Source: Bacteroidota bacterium (GTDB taxonomy: Bacteria > Bacteroidota > Rhodothermia > Rhodothermales > UBA10348). From it: 10,555 nt of DNA. Under the pieces are notes generated by a model that was given only the letters and a program-made list of their open reading frames with translations, ran no database searches and was not told the DNA's origin. Each line of letters begins with the position of its first letter. Positions within the stretch are counted from its first letter, which is position 1. Below are positions 1 through 8,011 of the stretch, piece after piece. The stretch lies in contig SMXK01000195.1 in assembly GCA_004356265.1 (NCBI GenBank), positions 1-10,555 of the forward strand, given 5' to 3'. Both the position numbers and the translations under genes were made by a program.

Positions 1-2327
1 ATAACTTTATCCCGGATTTCTTCGGGAATGCCAGGTCCATTGTCAGAAAGAGTGATCTCAACTTCTTTACCGATGGCGCGTGTGGTAATTGTGATGACCG
101 GATTTTCGGTCTCCCTGATTGCGTCAAATGCATTGTTAAGCAGGTTCAGAATGACCCGACCCAACTCCTGGGGCATTGCTGTTATGTCTGTGACTGCCGG
201 ATCAAGATCTCTGATGATTTCTGCCTGAAAACCGTGATCCCGAGCCCTCATGCCGTGCCATGCCAGATTGGCGTATTCCTCCAGGAAATCATTCAAGTGA
301 ATTGTCTCCATTTCAGATACGCCGCCTTTGGCGTGCTGCATCATGGATCTTACGATGGAATCCGCCCGCTTACCATGTTTTGTGATCTGTTCTGAATTTA
401 GTTCGAGTTCGGTCAGAATGGAATCGACAGCAGACGTATCGCCCGAATCAATTGCCTCCCGCAACTCGCCGTACAATTCGCCGCCTACCTCTGCAAAATT
501 GTTCACGAAATTGAGAGGGTTCTGTATTTCGTGGGCGATTCCGGCCGTGAGTGCTCCGAGAGAGGCGAGCTTTTCTTGTTCTACCAGCTGAGCCTGAGTC
601 GCCTTCAGGTCCTGAATCGTACGATCCAGATCAGCGGTTCTCTTCGAAACCAGATCCTCCATTTTATCCCGGTAGTCTCTCAGTGACCCTGTCATCTGGT
701 TAAAATAATCAGCGAGTGAACCCAGTTCGTTCCGTTCGGTGATAATGACCTTTTTGTCGAGATCGCCGGTTTCAACGGCTCGCAATCCTTCCAGAACACG
801 CTCAAGCGGCAACAGAATCCCGGCCCGGTAAAAAAGAAGGCCCAGAAGAAGCACTATGAAGAGGCCAATCGTTCCGACAAGTGTTGCCGGTAGAATCAAG
901 GGATGTACAAATGCCCGGTAATCATCGCGGGTGTCCTGAAATTCGAACAGTGCCTGACCGGGTGCCCCGAAGAATTGATCAGGAAAAGTCATAGGGTTTG
1001 CAGGGCCCCCCGGTGAAATGCCTGTATACACGATGAGCGGAATGCTGGATATATCTTTGTAGTTGAATTGAATACGCCCGTTGGCGAAGAGGACCGTCTG
1101 CATGGTGTATGTGGACTCATGCTGATCGTAATTGCTGATTTTAAACCAGGTCAGCACCAAGTGGTCTGGACTTTCATCCACGATCAATCGGGCATCAGCT
1201 CCAGCCATCAAGAAATCGGAATACATGATCATTGCGGACGGTACCGGATCGAAGAAACTCTCTCCTTGGGAATAGACTCTGTCAGCATCGATTTCAACTC
1301 CGAATGATACCGAACCATTGGCACCCACCCAGATAGAATCATATGCCACACCATAAAACGTAAACGGGAATGGCGTTTTGAAGGGAATTTCATTGTCATC
1401 GCCAATGACGAAAGATGCTCCCGCCGGGTCAGTCCATTCGGGTTCGAGCCTTGAAGCCGTGTAGCCGCCTGATGAGTCCGGACTGAAAACAAGCGAAGGA
1501 AGCGAGTCTGGATTCTGAAAAGCCCTTCTAAGATCAACCTCAGGACGAAGAATGGGAAGAATGATCGCGAAGATGGCCACGTATGTGATCATCAGAAAGC
1601 CCACCAGTTTTACGGATACTGAGTGCTGCTCCCGGCCGTACAACAGGTAACCAATGACCGGTAAAGACACGATTGAGATAGCACATAGCGCCGGTAAGAT
1701 TCCTCTAACTTCCGCTGAAAGAACCACCAAAACGACAATAAACGATGTGGTAAATACGTAGATCAATGCCGTTATCGTTGTCAACAAGCACATCTGTACC
1801 ATCCGATTGTCACGCTTCTCTGCACCGATGGAATGGAAATACCGAAGTTTTCGTAGAGCCACCAGGATTAACCAGCCGAATCCCACGAGAATCACATTCG
1901 TTTCAAACCTGACTACAGATACCAGGAAGGAAGAATCATTCAGGTTTGATAAGTAAATCGACCAGTGCGCTATAAGTATTACGATTATCACGCCTGTAAA
2001 AAGCCGAGATTCAACCAGCGTATAGTTATTCCCGAGTCTGTATATCAAAGCACCGAGAAATAGAAGGAAGACTAATACCGTCGCCCAGTACATACCTGTC
2101 AACACCGGAGCGGTTATAAATCCAGTCCCGGAAATCAGAAGGTGAGTGTGTGTCGTCTCGTATAAAAACAGGATAGCATTATGTGTACCCCAGGTAGCGA
2201 GGATCAGCATGATCAGCCAAGATTCGACTGATTTCTTCTTTCTCGTCAGCAGGTACACAATAGCAATCGTCAGGCCTAGAAGCTGTACAGCCTGTGATGC
2301 ATATGTGGGTGTCAGGAAAAAATCCAT
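1..2327 (-). CDS. Multi-spanning sensor histidine kinase with nidogen-like extracytoplasmic domain (C-terminus cut by window start)
   Basis: 775 complete codons are visible; about 50 C-terminal residues (end of HATPase_c, with the F and G2 boxes) are missing, judged against the paralogue at 8948-10555. The ATG at 2327 is the first after an in-frame TAG two codons upstream. GAGG abuts it directly, too close to act as a normal ribosome site. Roughly eight hydrophobic segments fill residues 8-262. A beta-rich region follows (about 265-480), holding the motif around Tyr329-Asp-Ser-Ile-Trp and Asn337-Gly-Ser-Val-Ser-Phe-Gly, then a TGISPGGPA motif. A membrane span (about 482-506) leads to HAMP (about 505-560) and a short coiled coil. 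HisKA carries phospho-acceptor His599 in HEIQNPLNF; HATPase_c has N-box Asn732 and G1 Asp762 in DNGPGIP. It should autophosphorylate and pass phosphate to a response regulator not in the window. The kinase assignment is secure; the ligand is unknown, and the eight-helix module matches no named family I can assign. It is divergent from the hydrolase cassette. Confidence 0.93.
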   Translation of the reverse strand, partial: MDFFLTPTYASQAVQLLGLTIAIVYLLTRKKKSVESWLIMLILATWGTHNAILFLYETTHTHLLISGTGFITAPVLTGMYWATVLVFLLFLGALIYRLGNNYTLVESRLFTGVIIVILIAHWSIYLSNLNDSSFLVSVVRFETNVILVGFGWLILVALRKLRYFHSIGAEKRDNRMVQMCLLTTITALIYVFTTSFIVVLVVLSAEVRGILPALCAISIVSLPVIGYLLYGREQHSVSVKLVGFLMITYVAIFAIILPILRPEVDLRRAFQNPDSLPSLVFSPDSSGGYTASRLEPEWTDPAGASFVIGDDNEIPFKTPFPFTFYGVAYDSIWVGANGSVSFGVEIDADRVYSQGESFFDPVPSAMIMYSDFLMAGADARLIVDESPDHLVLTWFKISNYDQHESTYTMQTVLFANGRIQFNYKDISSIPLIVYTGISPGGPANPMTFPDQFFGAPGQALFEFQDTRDDYRAFVHPLILPATLVGTIGLFIVLLLGLLFYRAGILLPLERVLEGLRAVETGDLDKKVIITERNELGSLADYFNQMTGSLRDYRDKMEDLVSKRTADLDRTIQDLKATQAQLVEQEKLASLGALTAGIAHEIQNPLNFVNNFAEVGGELYGELREAIDSGDTSAVDSILTELELNSEQITKHGKRADSIVRSMMQHAKGGVSEMETIHLNDFLEEYANLAWHGMRARDHGFQAEIIRDLDPAVTDITAMPQELGRVILNLLNNAFDAIRETENPVITITTRAIGKEVEITLSDNGPGIPEEIRDKV

Positions 2328-2401
2328 CCTCTAACTGCTTGAGAGTCTTGCCGGTTATCATACTATACGACAATTCTGGCGTTTCGGCTCGTCGAACACG
2401 A

Positions 2402-2435
2402 TTTGAACTAAATTTCCAGCCGCCACCTATATTCC
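2402..2435 (+). promoter_or_regulatory. Candidate promoter for the hydrolase cassette
   Basis: In the 131-bp divergent gap between kinase and amidohydrolase there is TTTG at 2402-2405 and TATATTCC at 2428-2435, 22 bp apart. This resembles the Bacteroidota -33 TTTG / -7 TAnnTTTG promoter, with an imperfect -7 element. It would give a leader of about 20 nt before the ATG at 2459. The assignment rests on pattern only; no experimental start site is implied. Confidence 0.35.
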
Positions 2436-2458
2436 GGTCTCACCAACCCTCCGCCAGA

Positions 2459-3718
2459 ATGAAATTCCCACATCTTCTTCTACTCCTTCTGTTCGCGATT
2501 CCTGCCCAAGCGCAGGATACCGTAATCCGGGCAGGCACAATCATTCATCCTCAGGACGGTTCAGTTTCTATCGACCAAAAGATCACCGTCACGAACGGCA
2601 GGATAACGGCCATTGAAGACTGGTCTGGTTCAATGGACGACTCGGTAACAGATTTATCGGATCGATTCGTGATGACCGGACTTTTTGACGCACACAGCCA
2701 CATGGCTCTCGTAGTGGATAAGCGTTACGATGGTGGCAATTATTACGTAACTGGCCTGCTGAATCCGACAGCGTACCGGGCGGTTCAGGGCGTGGCAAAC
2801 GCCCGAAATATGCTTGAATCAGGTTTTACCGTGATTCGGGACATTGGCAATAATGGAAACTATGCCGACGTGGCGATCAAGAAGGGAATCGATGAAGGGT
2901 TTATTCCCGGCCCACACATGGAGACGTCCGGACGGATTATCGCTCCTTTCGGGGCTCAGTTTCATCTTCAGCCAGAAAAACCAGGGCTCGGCAACCCGGA
3001 ATATTTCTTCGCGGATGGCGTGGTCGAGATCATGAAAGCGGTCCGGGAAAATTTACACTTCGGGGCCACATTCATCAAGCTGGTGATTGACGACCAGCGG
3101 TATATCTATTCGGTAGAAGAAATCCGGACGGCTGTTCGTGAGGCTGAGTTAGCCGGGACATATGTATCGGCGCATTGCTGGACAGAGCAGGGTGCTCGAA
3201 ACGCCATTGCTGCAGGCGTTCGCTCCATCGAGCATGGTCCGAATATGCCAGACGAGGTGTTGCAGATGGCTAAAGACGCCGGAGTATTTCTGGTCGGGAC
3301 GGAGTTCACTACGGCAGGATTAGCCTGGGCGGATCCTACTGCAGATATTTCAGCGTTTGAAGCCGAACACCTGCAATTTGTAGACCGCCTGCGCCGCGCG
3401 TATGCGCTGGATCTCAAAATCGTATACGGGTCAGATGCGGTGTTTTTTGACGCCGAGAAAGGCCGTGCCTATGAATCTTTCGATGTGTTACACAGCTGGC
3501 GCGAAGCGGGCGTGTCGAATGCAGACCAACTTAAAGCGATGACGTCGACCGCAGCCGACCTGATGGGGATGTCGGATGAAAGAGGTGCTCTCGCGGTCGG
3601 ACTTCGTGCGGACATCATCGCCATGCCAGCTAATCCCCTTGACGACACTAATGCCTTGTACAACATTGATTATGTGATGAAAGACGGCACTGTATATCGC
3701 CATCCCGGCTCCCACTGA
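2459..3718 (+). CDS. Exported metal-dependent amidohydrolase (imidazolonepropionase/prolidase-like)
   Basis: A 419-residue protein. The ATG at 2459 is chosen because it begins a classic signal peptide (MKF, a Leu-rich core, AQA|QD at residues 17-20). The frame stays open further upstream, but that extension is hydrophilic and would overlap the divergent kinase. The amidohydrolase TIM-barrel ligands are all present: His79 and His81 in GLFDAHSH, Lys207 in FIKLVI (the usual carboxylated lysine), His239 in SAHC, His259 in SIEHG and Asp326 in YGSDA. The small beta-sandwich is built from residues 20-70 and the C-terminus (GLRADIIAM, VMKDGTVYR). The family cleaves cyclic amides or C-terminal dipeptides and is commonly exported in this phylum; the exact substrate cannot be read here. 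It lacks a clear ribosome site. The next gene starts 25 bp downstream with no terminator between, so the two are probably one operon. Catalytic competence looks intact. Confidence 0.92.
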   Translation: MKFPHLLLLLLFAIPAQAQDTVIRAGTIIHPQDGSVSIDQKITVTNGRITAIEDWSGSMDDSVTDLSDRFVMTGLFDAHSHMALVVDKRYDGGNYYVTGLLNPTAYRAVQGVANARNMLESGFTVIRDIGNNGNYADVAIKKGIDEGFIPGPHMETSGRIIAPFGAQFHLQPEKPGLGNPEYFFADGVVEIMKAVRENLHFGATFIKLVIDDQRYIYSVEEIRTAVREAELAGTYVSAHCWTEQGARNAIAAGVRSIEHGPNMPDEVLQMAKDAGVFLVGTEFTTAGLAWADPTADISAFEAEHLQFVDRLRRAYALDLKIVYGSDAVFFDAEKGRAYESFDVLHSWREAGVSNADQLKAMTSTAADLMGMSDERGALAVGLRADIIAMPANPLDDTNALYNIDYVMKDGTVYRHPGSH

Positions 3719-3743
3719 TTTTCCACCAAACCATTCCTGAATC

Positions 3744-5720
3744 GTGAAATTAACCTTCAGTCTGTTGTTGCTTGTTTTACTGTTCGCCCAATTTGCATCA
3801 GCCCAGGAATTAAAAGTCGGCGATGAATATCCGGGTACTCTTACCCCGGATACTACACACACGTACACTTTTCAGTCGTACGATGGCTTTTATGTGTATG
3901 GCTTCGCGAATCAGATTTCTGTTGATGTCGTGGTGAAGGTTCTTGATCCAGACGGCGAACAGATCGCAGAGTTCGACAGTCCGGCGCGCGGCCCGGAGCC
4001 TTTTCAGATAACGCCCGAAAAAGACGGCGAGTATACCATTACAATCGAGCCGTTCGAAGGGGCGGAAGGTGACTATATCATCCGACTCGTAGCGAACGAG
4101 AAAAAGGAGACAGACCCCGAAAAATTAGTCGACCAGATGATGACTCCGTTCTCGAGTGATGACGTCCCGGGAGCAACGATTTCCGTCGTGAAGAATGGGA
4201 AGCTCATTTTTTCGAAAGGGTACGGGATGTCGAATTTGACGTACGGCGTGAAAATGACCGACGAGACGGGAATGAGCATAGCGTCGGTGTCCAAGCAGTT
4301 CACGGCGATGGCCATTCTGCTTCTTCAGAATCAGGGTAAGTTGTCACTGGATGACGACGTGAGGAAACACATTCCTGAGCTGCAGGACTTCGGGACGCCG
4401 ATCACGCTTCTCAACATGCTCAACCACACGACCGGGTACCGCGAGGTCCTGAATTTTCTTCCAATGGCCGGGTGGCAATTCACGGATGATATGCGGCGGG
4501 ATGAATTGATATCGATCATACAGAGGCAAGCCAATCTTCAGAATGCCCCCGGATCAGAGTACAACTACAACAACACGACGTTTATGCTTCTGGCAACCGT
4601 CGTAGAGCGGGTTTCCGGTCAGGGCTGGCAAGAATTCATGGAAGAAAACATCTTCGAGCCGCTAGGTATGGATGACACGACCGTGAAAACCCACCAGGGG
4701 CAGGTAATTCCAAACAGTTCACAGGGATATGCCGCGGCGGAAGAAGGCGGGTACAGGGGCGTGACTGATTTTGCGTCCGCTTATGGAGCGAGCGGTGTGA
4801 ATTCAACAGCAATAGATATGACGAAGTGGATGTTAAACTATCGGGATGCGAAAGTTGGCGGTGCTGAGGCTATTGAGCTGCTTACTTCCAGAGGAATTCT
4901 GACCAACGGCGATACGACCCGTTATGCACTTGGGCTCGGCGTTCGAGAATGGCGCGGCCAGACGTTGTATACACATAACGGGGGAGAAACATCGCATCGG
5001 ACCTATTTCGGATATTTCCCGGAAATCGAGTCGGGCCTGTTTTTCTCCAGCTCCAACCCGTCGTTCAGTCTCGGCGTGTGGACTGATTTCGCGGAAGCGT
5101 TCTTCGGTGAGTATCTAGAGCGAGAGGAGGAGGAAGAAGAGGGCGACGCGGAGGAAGCCGATTCGATTTCTGCCAAGCCAACTCCCGAGCAGCTAGATGC
5201 CATTGCGGGCACGTATAAATTTGTCGGTGCAACGCTTATGATTGAATACACCGTGGAGGACGGGACCCTGTTTGCGCAGGCGACCAGCCAACCTCGATTT
5301 GCGGTGACGCCCACCAGCGATTCGACATTTACATTTGTTGGCGTGACAGCGTCAGTGACGTTCCGCTACGAAGAAGATGGGACGGTGCAAAGTGGTACAC
5401 ACCATCAGGGTGGAGATACACCGCTAGAAAAAATCGAAGTTGAAGCGATGACCGAAGAACAGCTTACCGAATTCGTCGGTCGTTATTATAACGCCGAGCT
5501 AGAAACGGTTTATACCCTTCGAATTGAAGAGGGTAAACTGATGGCAAACCACCGGAAAAACGAACCGTTCAGCCTCACGCACCAGGAAAATGACGACTTT
5601 ACGAGCGCTGCGTGGTACATGGGCCAGATCAATTTCGACCGCAACCCGGCGGGGCAAATCGACGGATTCATGGCCTCAAATTCGCGCACCCGAAACGTGT
5701 GGTTTGAGAAGCTGGATTGA
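3744..5720 (+). CDS. Exported PPC-domain / beta-lactamase-family serine hydrolase with duplicated C-terminal domain
   Basis: A 658-residue protein starting at GTG 3744, which opens a signal peptide ending ASA|QE (residues 18-21). Residues 22-116 resemble a bacterial pre-peptidase C-terminal (PPC) beta-sandwich, with DTTHTYTF, a VLDPDGEQIAEF stretch and DGEYTITIEP. Residues about 128-455 are a class C beta-lactamase-like hydrolase with S181-V-S-K184, Y275-N-N277 and H411-N-G413 as the catalytic triad motifs. A Glu-rich linker (458-472) leads to two similar beta-rich modules, about 483-566 and 571-657, each opening with a G-[TR]-Y pattern like the DUF3471/lipocalin-like tails of this family. 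Relatives include D-aminopeptidases, carboxypeptidases and esterases, so the substrate is open. No ribosome site is visible. It follows the amidohydrolase by 25 bp, suggesting joint action on amide or ester substrates outside the cytoplasm. Confidence 0.92.
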   Translation: MKLTFSLLLLVLLFAQFASAQELKVGDEYPGTLTPDTTHTYTFQSYDGFYVYGFANQISVDVVVKVLDPDGEQIAEFDSPARGPEPFQITPEKDGEYTITIEPFEGAEGDYIIRLVANEKKETDPEKLVDQMMTPFSSDDVPGATISVVKNGKLIFSKGYGMSNLTYGVKMTDETGMSIASVSKQFTAMAILLLQNQGKLSLDDDVRKHIPELQDFGTPITLLNMLNHTTGYREVLNFLPMAGWQFTDDMRRDELISIIQRQANLQNAPGSEYNYNNTTFMLLATVVERVSGQGWQEFMEENIFEPLGMDDTTVKTHQGQVIPNSSQGYAAAEEGGYRGVTDFASAYGASGVNSTAIDMTKWMLNYRDAKVGGAEAIELLTSRGILTNGDTTRYALGLGVREWRGQTLYTHNGGETSHRTYFGYFPEIESGLFFSSSNPSFSLGVWTDFAEAFFGEYLEREEEEEEGDAEEADSISAKPTPEQLDAIAGTYKFVGATLMIEYTVEDGTLFAQATSQPRFAVTPTSDSTFTFVGVTASVTFRYEEDGTVQSGTHHQGGDTPLEKIEVEAMTEEQLTEFVGRYYNAELETVYTLRIEEGKLMANHRKNEPFSLTHQENDDFTSAAWYMGQINFDRNPAGQIDGFMASNSRTRNVWFEKLD

Positions 5721-5801
5721 TGGCTTAAAGGATTCTGTCTGTCGCCGTACAATTCCTGAGTCAGCATCGGCTGTAGATAAACGGATCAGGCCCACAACGC
5801 G

Positions 5802-5809
5802 TATATTCG
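5802..5809 (+). promoter_or_regulatory. Candidate -7/-10 element upstream of the sulfatase
   Basis: TATATTCG lies in the 154-bp gap before the sulfatase and closely matches the TATATTCC upstream of the amidohydrolase. No convincing TTTG or TTGACA partner sits at the right distance upstream. A second AT-rich candidate, TTTATACA, lies nearer the gene at about 5827-5834. Either would let the sulfatase be expressed apart from the two upstream hydrolases. Confidence 0.25.
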
Positions 5810-5874
5810 CTGTTAGTGAGATTCATTTTATACATTGATCGACCCCTCTACTTTCTACTCCACCACGTTTAATT

Positions 5875-7434
5875 ATGATCAAGTCTCTACGAACGTGGCT
5901 TCCTGTACTCATGATCGGTTTGTTACTGACACCGACTTTACAGGACGCTGCTGCACAGGACAAACCCAATATTCTCGTTATTTGGGGTGATGACATCGGA
6001 CAATCTAATATCAGCGCATATACAATGGGCGTGATGGGGTACAGAACTCCCAATATTGATCGCATTGCAAACGAAGGCATGATTTTCACCGACTATTACG
6101 GCGAACAGAGCTGTACGGCGGGACGGTCATCTTTCATTATGGGCCAAAGCGTTTTCCGTACGGGACTCAGCAAAGTCGGCCTGCCGGGAGCTGAGCTCGG
6201 TATGCGGCCTGAAGATCCTACGATCGCAGAAGTTCTCAAGCCATTGGGATATGCGACAGGTCAGTTCGGCAAAAATCATCTCGGCGACAAAGACCACATG
6301 CTCCCGTCGAACCATGGATTTGATGAGTTCTTCGGTAACCTGTACCATCTGAATGCAGAAGAGGAGCCCGAAAACGAAGATTATCCCGATCCAGAGATAT
6401 ATCCGAATTTCGCCGAGAAGTATGGCCCAAGAGGTGTTATCAAGTCTTTTGCAGACGGTCGAATTACGGATACGGGCGCACTGACAAAAAAACGAATGGA
6501 GACCATCGACGACGAAACAGTCGCGGCAGCTATCGACTTCATTCGCCGAAAAGATGCTGAAGGCACGCCATGGTTTGTGTGGTGGAACGGAACGCGCATG
6601 CACTTCCGGACACATGTAAAAGAAGAACTTCGTGGTATTTCAGGACAGGATGAGTATTCAGACGGCATGGTAGAGCATGACATGCACGTCGGAGAATTCC
6701 TGGCCGTTCTGGACGAGTTGGGTATCGCAGACAATACCATAGTTTTCTATTCGACCGATAATGGACCCCATATGAACACGTGGCCAGACGCTGCTATGAC
6801 ACCTTTCCGTGGTGAGAAAAACACCAACTGGGAAGGAGGATGGCGGGTACCAGCCATGGTTCGTTGGCCTGGGCACGTCGAAGCTGGTTCTGTCACGAAC
6901 GAAATCGTCCACCATATGGATTGGTTTCCGACTTTTGCTGCTATCGCCGGCGATTCAAACGTTAAGCAGGATCTACTTGATGGTCACCAGTATGGAGATA
7001 AATATTTCCGAGTTCATCTGGACGGATATAACATCCTGCCGATGCTTAACGGTGAGACGGATAAATCTGGTCGAGATGAGATTTTCTATTTCTCTGATGA
7101 CGGTGACTTGACCGCCCTCCGGTATAAAGACTGGAAGTTGATCTTCCTGGAGCAACGGATTTACACAACGCTTGAAACGTGGGCGAATCCGTTTACTCCG
7201 CTCCGGATACCCCTGATATTTCATTTGCGGAGAGACCCTTACGAAAGAGCCCAGCTGACGTCCAATACCTACTATGATTGGTTGATCGACCGGGCATATT
7301 TACTGGTTCCTGCGCAAGCCTATGTAGGAAAATTCTTGTCCACTTTTGCAGAATATCCGGCGCGCCAGAAAGCCGCGAGTTTCTCGCTTGATCAAGTTAT
7401 GGAGAAACTGAGCGCGGGTGGTGCCGGACATTAA
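5875..7434 (+). CDS. Exported type I (formylglycine) arylsulfatase-like sulfatase
   Basis: A 519-residue protein with a signal peptide ending AAA|QD (residues 25-29) followed directly by the sulfatase opening KPNILVIWGDD. Metal and active-site residues are visible: Asp39/Asp40, Cys80 in C-T-A-G-R84 (the C-x-A-x-R core, where Cys becomes formylglycine), Lys133 and His135 in GKNHLGD, His243, Asp295/Asn296 in STDNGPH and Lys315 in FRGEKNTNWEGG. The last block and EQSCTAGR are typical of one broad arylsulfatase group. The C-terminal subdomain (LRYKDWKLIF, then LRRDPYERAQL) is complete, so length and ends look normal. It hydrolyses sulfate esters in the periplasm or outside; polysaccharide, aryl or other substrates cannot be told apart here. 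No maturase gene is in the window. The ATG lacks a ribosome site and sits in an AT-rich TTTAATT context. It lies 154 bp after the serine hydrolase and 97 bp before the helical protein. Confidence 0.95.
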   Translation: MIKSLRTWLPVLMIGLLLTPTLQDAAAQDKPNILVIWGDDIGQSNISAYTMGVMGYRTPNIDRIANEGMIFTDYYGEQSCTAGRSSFIMGQSVFRTGLSKVGLPGAELGMRPEDPTIAEVLKPLGYATGQFGKNHLGDKDHMLPSNHGFDEFFGNLYHLNAEEEPENEDYPDPEIYPNFAEKYGPRGVIKSFADGRITDTGALTKKRMETIDDETVAAAIDFIRRKDAEGTPWFVWWNGTRMHFRTHVKEELRGISGQDEYSDGMVEHDMHVGEFLAVLDELGIADNTIVFYSTDNGPHMNTWPDAAMTPFRGEKNTNWEGGWRVPAMVRWPGHVEAGSVTNEIVHHMDWFPTFAAIAGDSNVKQDLLDGHQYGDKYFRVHLDGYNILPMLNGETDKSGRDEIFYFSDDGDLTALRYKDWKLIFLEQRIYTTLETWANPFTPLRIPLIFHLRRDPYERAQLTSNTYYDWLIDRAYLLVPAQAYVGKFLSTFAEYPARQKAASFSLDQVMEKLSAGGAGH

Positions 7435-7517
7435 CACTTGCAAATCGTGATTAATAAGGGGAACATGCGTTTCCTCCGTTATTATTAGCCGCGAACATTT
7501 ATACCCATCAGATTACC

Positions 7518-7525
7518 AAAGGAAA
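7518..7525 (+). promoter_or_regulatory. Ribosome binding site of the helical exported protein
   Basis: AAAGGAAA ends six bases before the ATG at 7532. It is the only clear Shine-Dalgarno-like site among the four plus-strand genes and fixes the start that also yields a good signal peptide. Confidence 0.5.
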
Positions 7526-7531
7526 ACCCAA

Positions 7532-8011
7532 ATGAATCGACTACTAATGAAAGTATTGCCGGTCCTGTTGTTAATAGGATTTGTCGCGCAGAACGCGAGC
7601 GCTCAGGATGATAAATATTTTGAACTTCTTCGGTCTGATATCCGTGCTGATCGTGTCGCGATCGTCACCGAGGCCATGGATCTGTCAGAAGCTGATGCCA
7701 AGATCTTCTGGCCAATCTACCGCGAATATGAGTACGAACAGTCAAAACTCGGCGACGAGAAAATTGCTATGATCAAGGATTACGCGGAAGGCTATATGGA
7801 GATGACCGACAAGCTCGCGAAAGATTTGATGGGGCGGGTTTTTGATCTCGACAAAGATATACTGGATCTTCAGAAGAAGTACTTCAAGAAGATGGACAAG
7901 GAGTTACCTTCTACCGTCGCTGTCAAGTTTTTCCAGATCGACCGTCAGATCCTGATGTTAATGAACCTGCAGATTGCGTCCGAACTGCCGCTCATCTCGA
8001 CGGGATCCTGA
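7532..8011 (+). CDS. Small exported all-helical protein, Spy/CpxP-like in general form
   Basis: A 159-residue protein with signal peptide MNRLLMK, a hydrophobic core and ASA|QDD at residues 22-27. The mature part is almost wholly helical and charged: LSEADAKIFWPIYREYEYE (about 51-69), then LTD-type helices (DLMGRVFDLDKDILDLQKKYFKKM, with the run broken by Gly-Arg) and a C-terminal KFFQIDRQILMLMNLQIASELPLI. No catalytic motif, cysteine or metal site is evident. The pattern of an exported helical protein with 'F-W-x-x-Y-x-x-Y' and a C-terminal 'LPLI' is familiar from conserved hypothetical proteins of Bacteroidota, and the general form recalls Spy/CpxP periplasmic chaperones; I see no LTxxQ motif, so that kinship is weak. 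A strong terminator follows 46 bp after the stop, so this is the last gene of the block. Role inferred only as a periplasmic chaperone or stress-type protein. Confidence 0.85.
   Translation: MNRLLMKVLPVLLLIGFVAQNASAQDDKYFELLRSDIRADRVAIVTEAMDLSEADAKIFWPIYREYEYEQSKLGDEKIAMIKDYAEGYMEMTDKLAKDLMGRVFDLDKDILDLQKKYFKKMDKELPSTVAVKFFQIDRQILMLMNLQIASELPLISTGS

Noticed and set aside
2294..2458. N-terminal extension of the amidohydrolase frame to an ATG at 2294
   Set aside because: It would overlap the start of the divergent kinase and bury a clear signal peptide that begins at 2459.
3488..3868. 126-codon minus-strand open frame spanning the amidohydrolase/serine hydrolase junction
   Set aside because: It covers two well-supported genes in antisense and shows no domain.
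5721..5874. Possible terminator between serine hydrolase and sulfatase (CAGC-ATCG-GCTG near 5763)
   Set aside because: A four-base stem without a T-tract is too weak.
6127..6615. 162-codon open frame on the minus strand inside the sulfatase
   Set aside because: It is antisense to a sulfatase with intact motifs, and its translation is Cys/Trp/Arg-rich with no recognisable domain.
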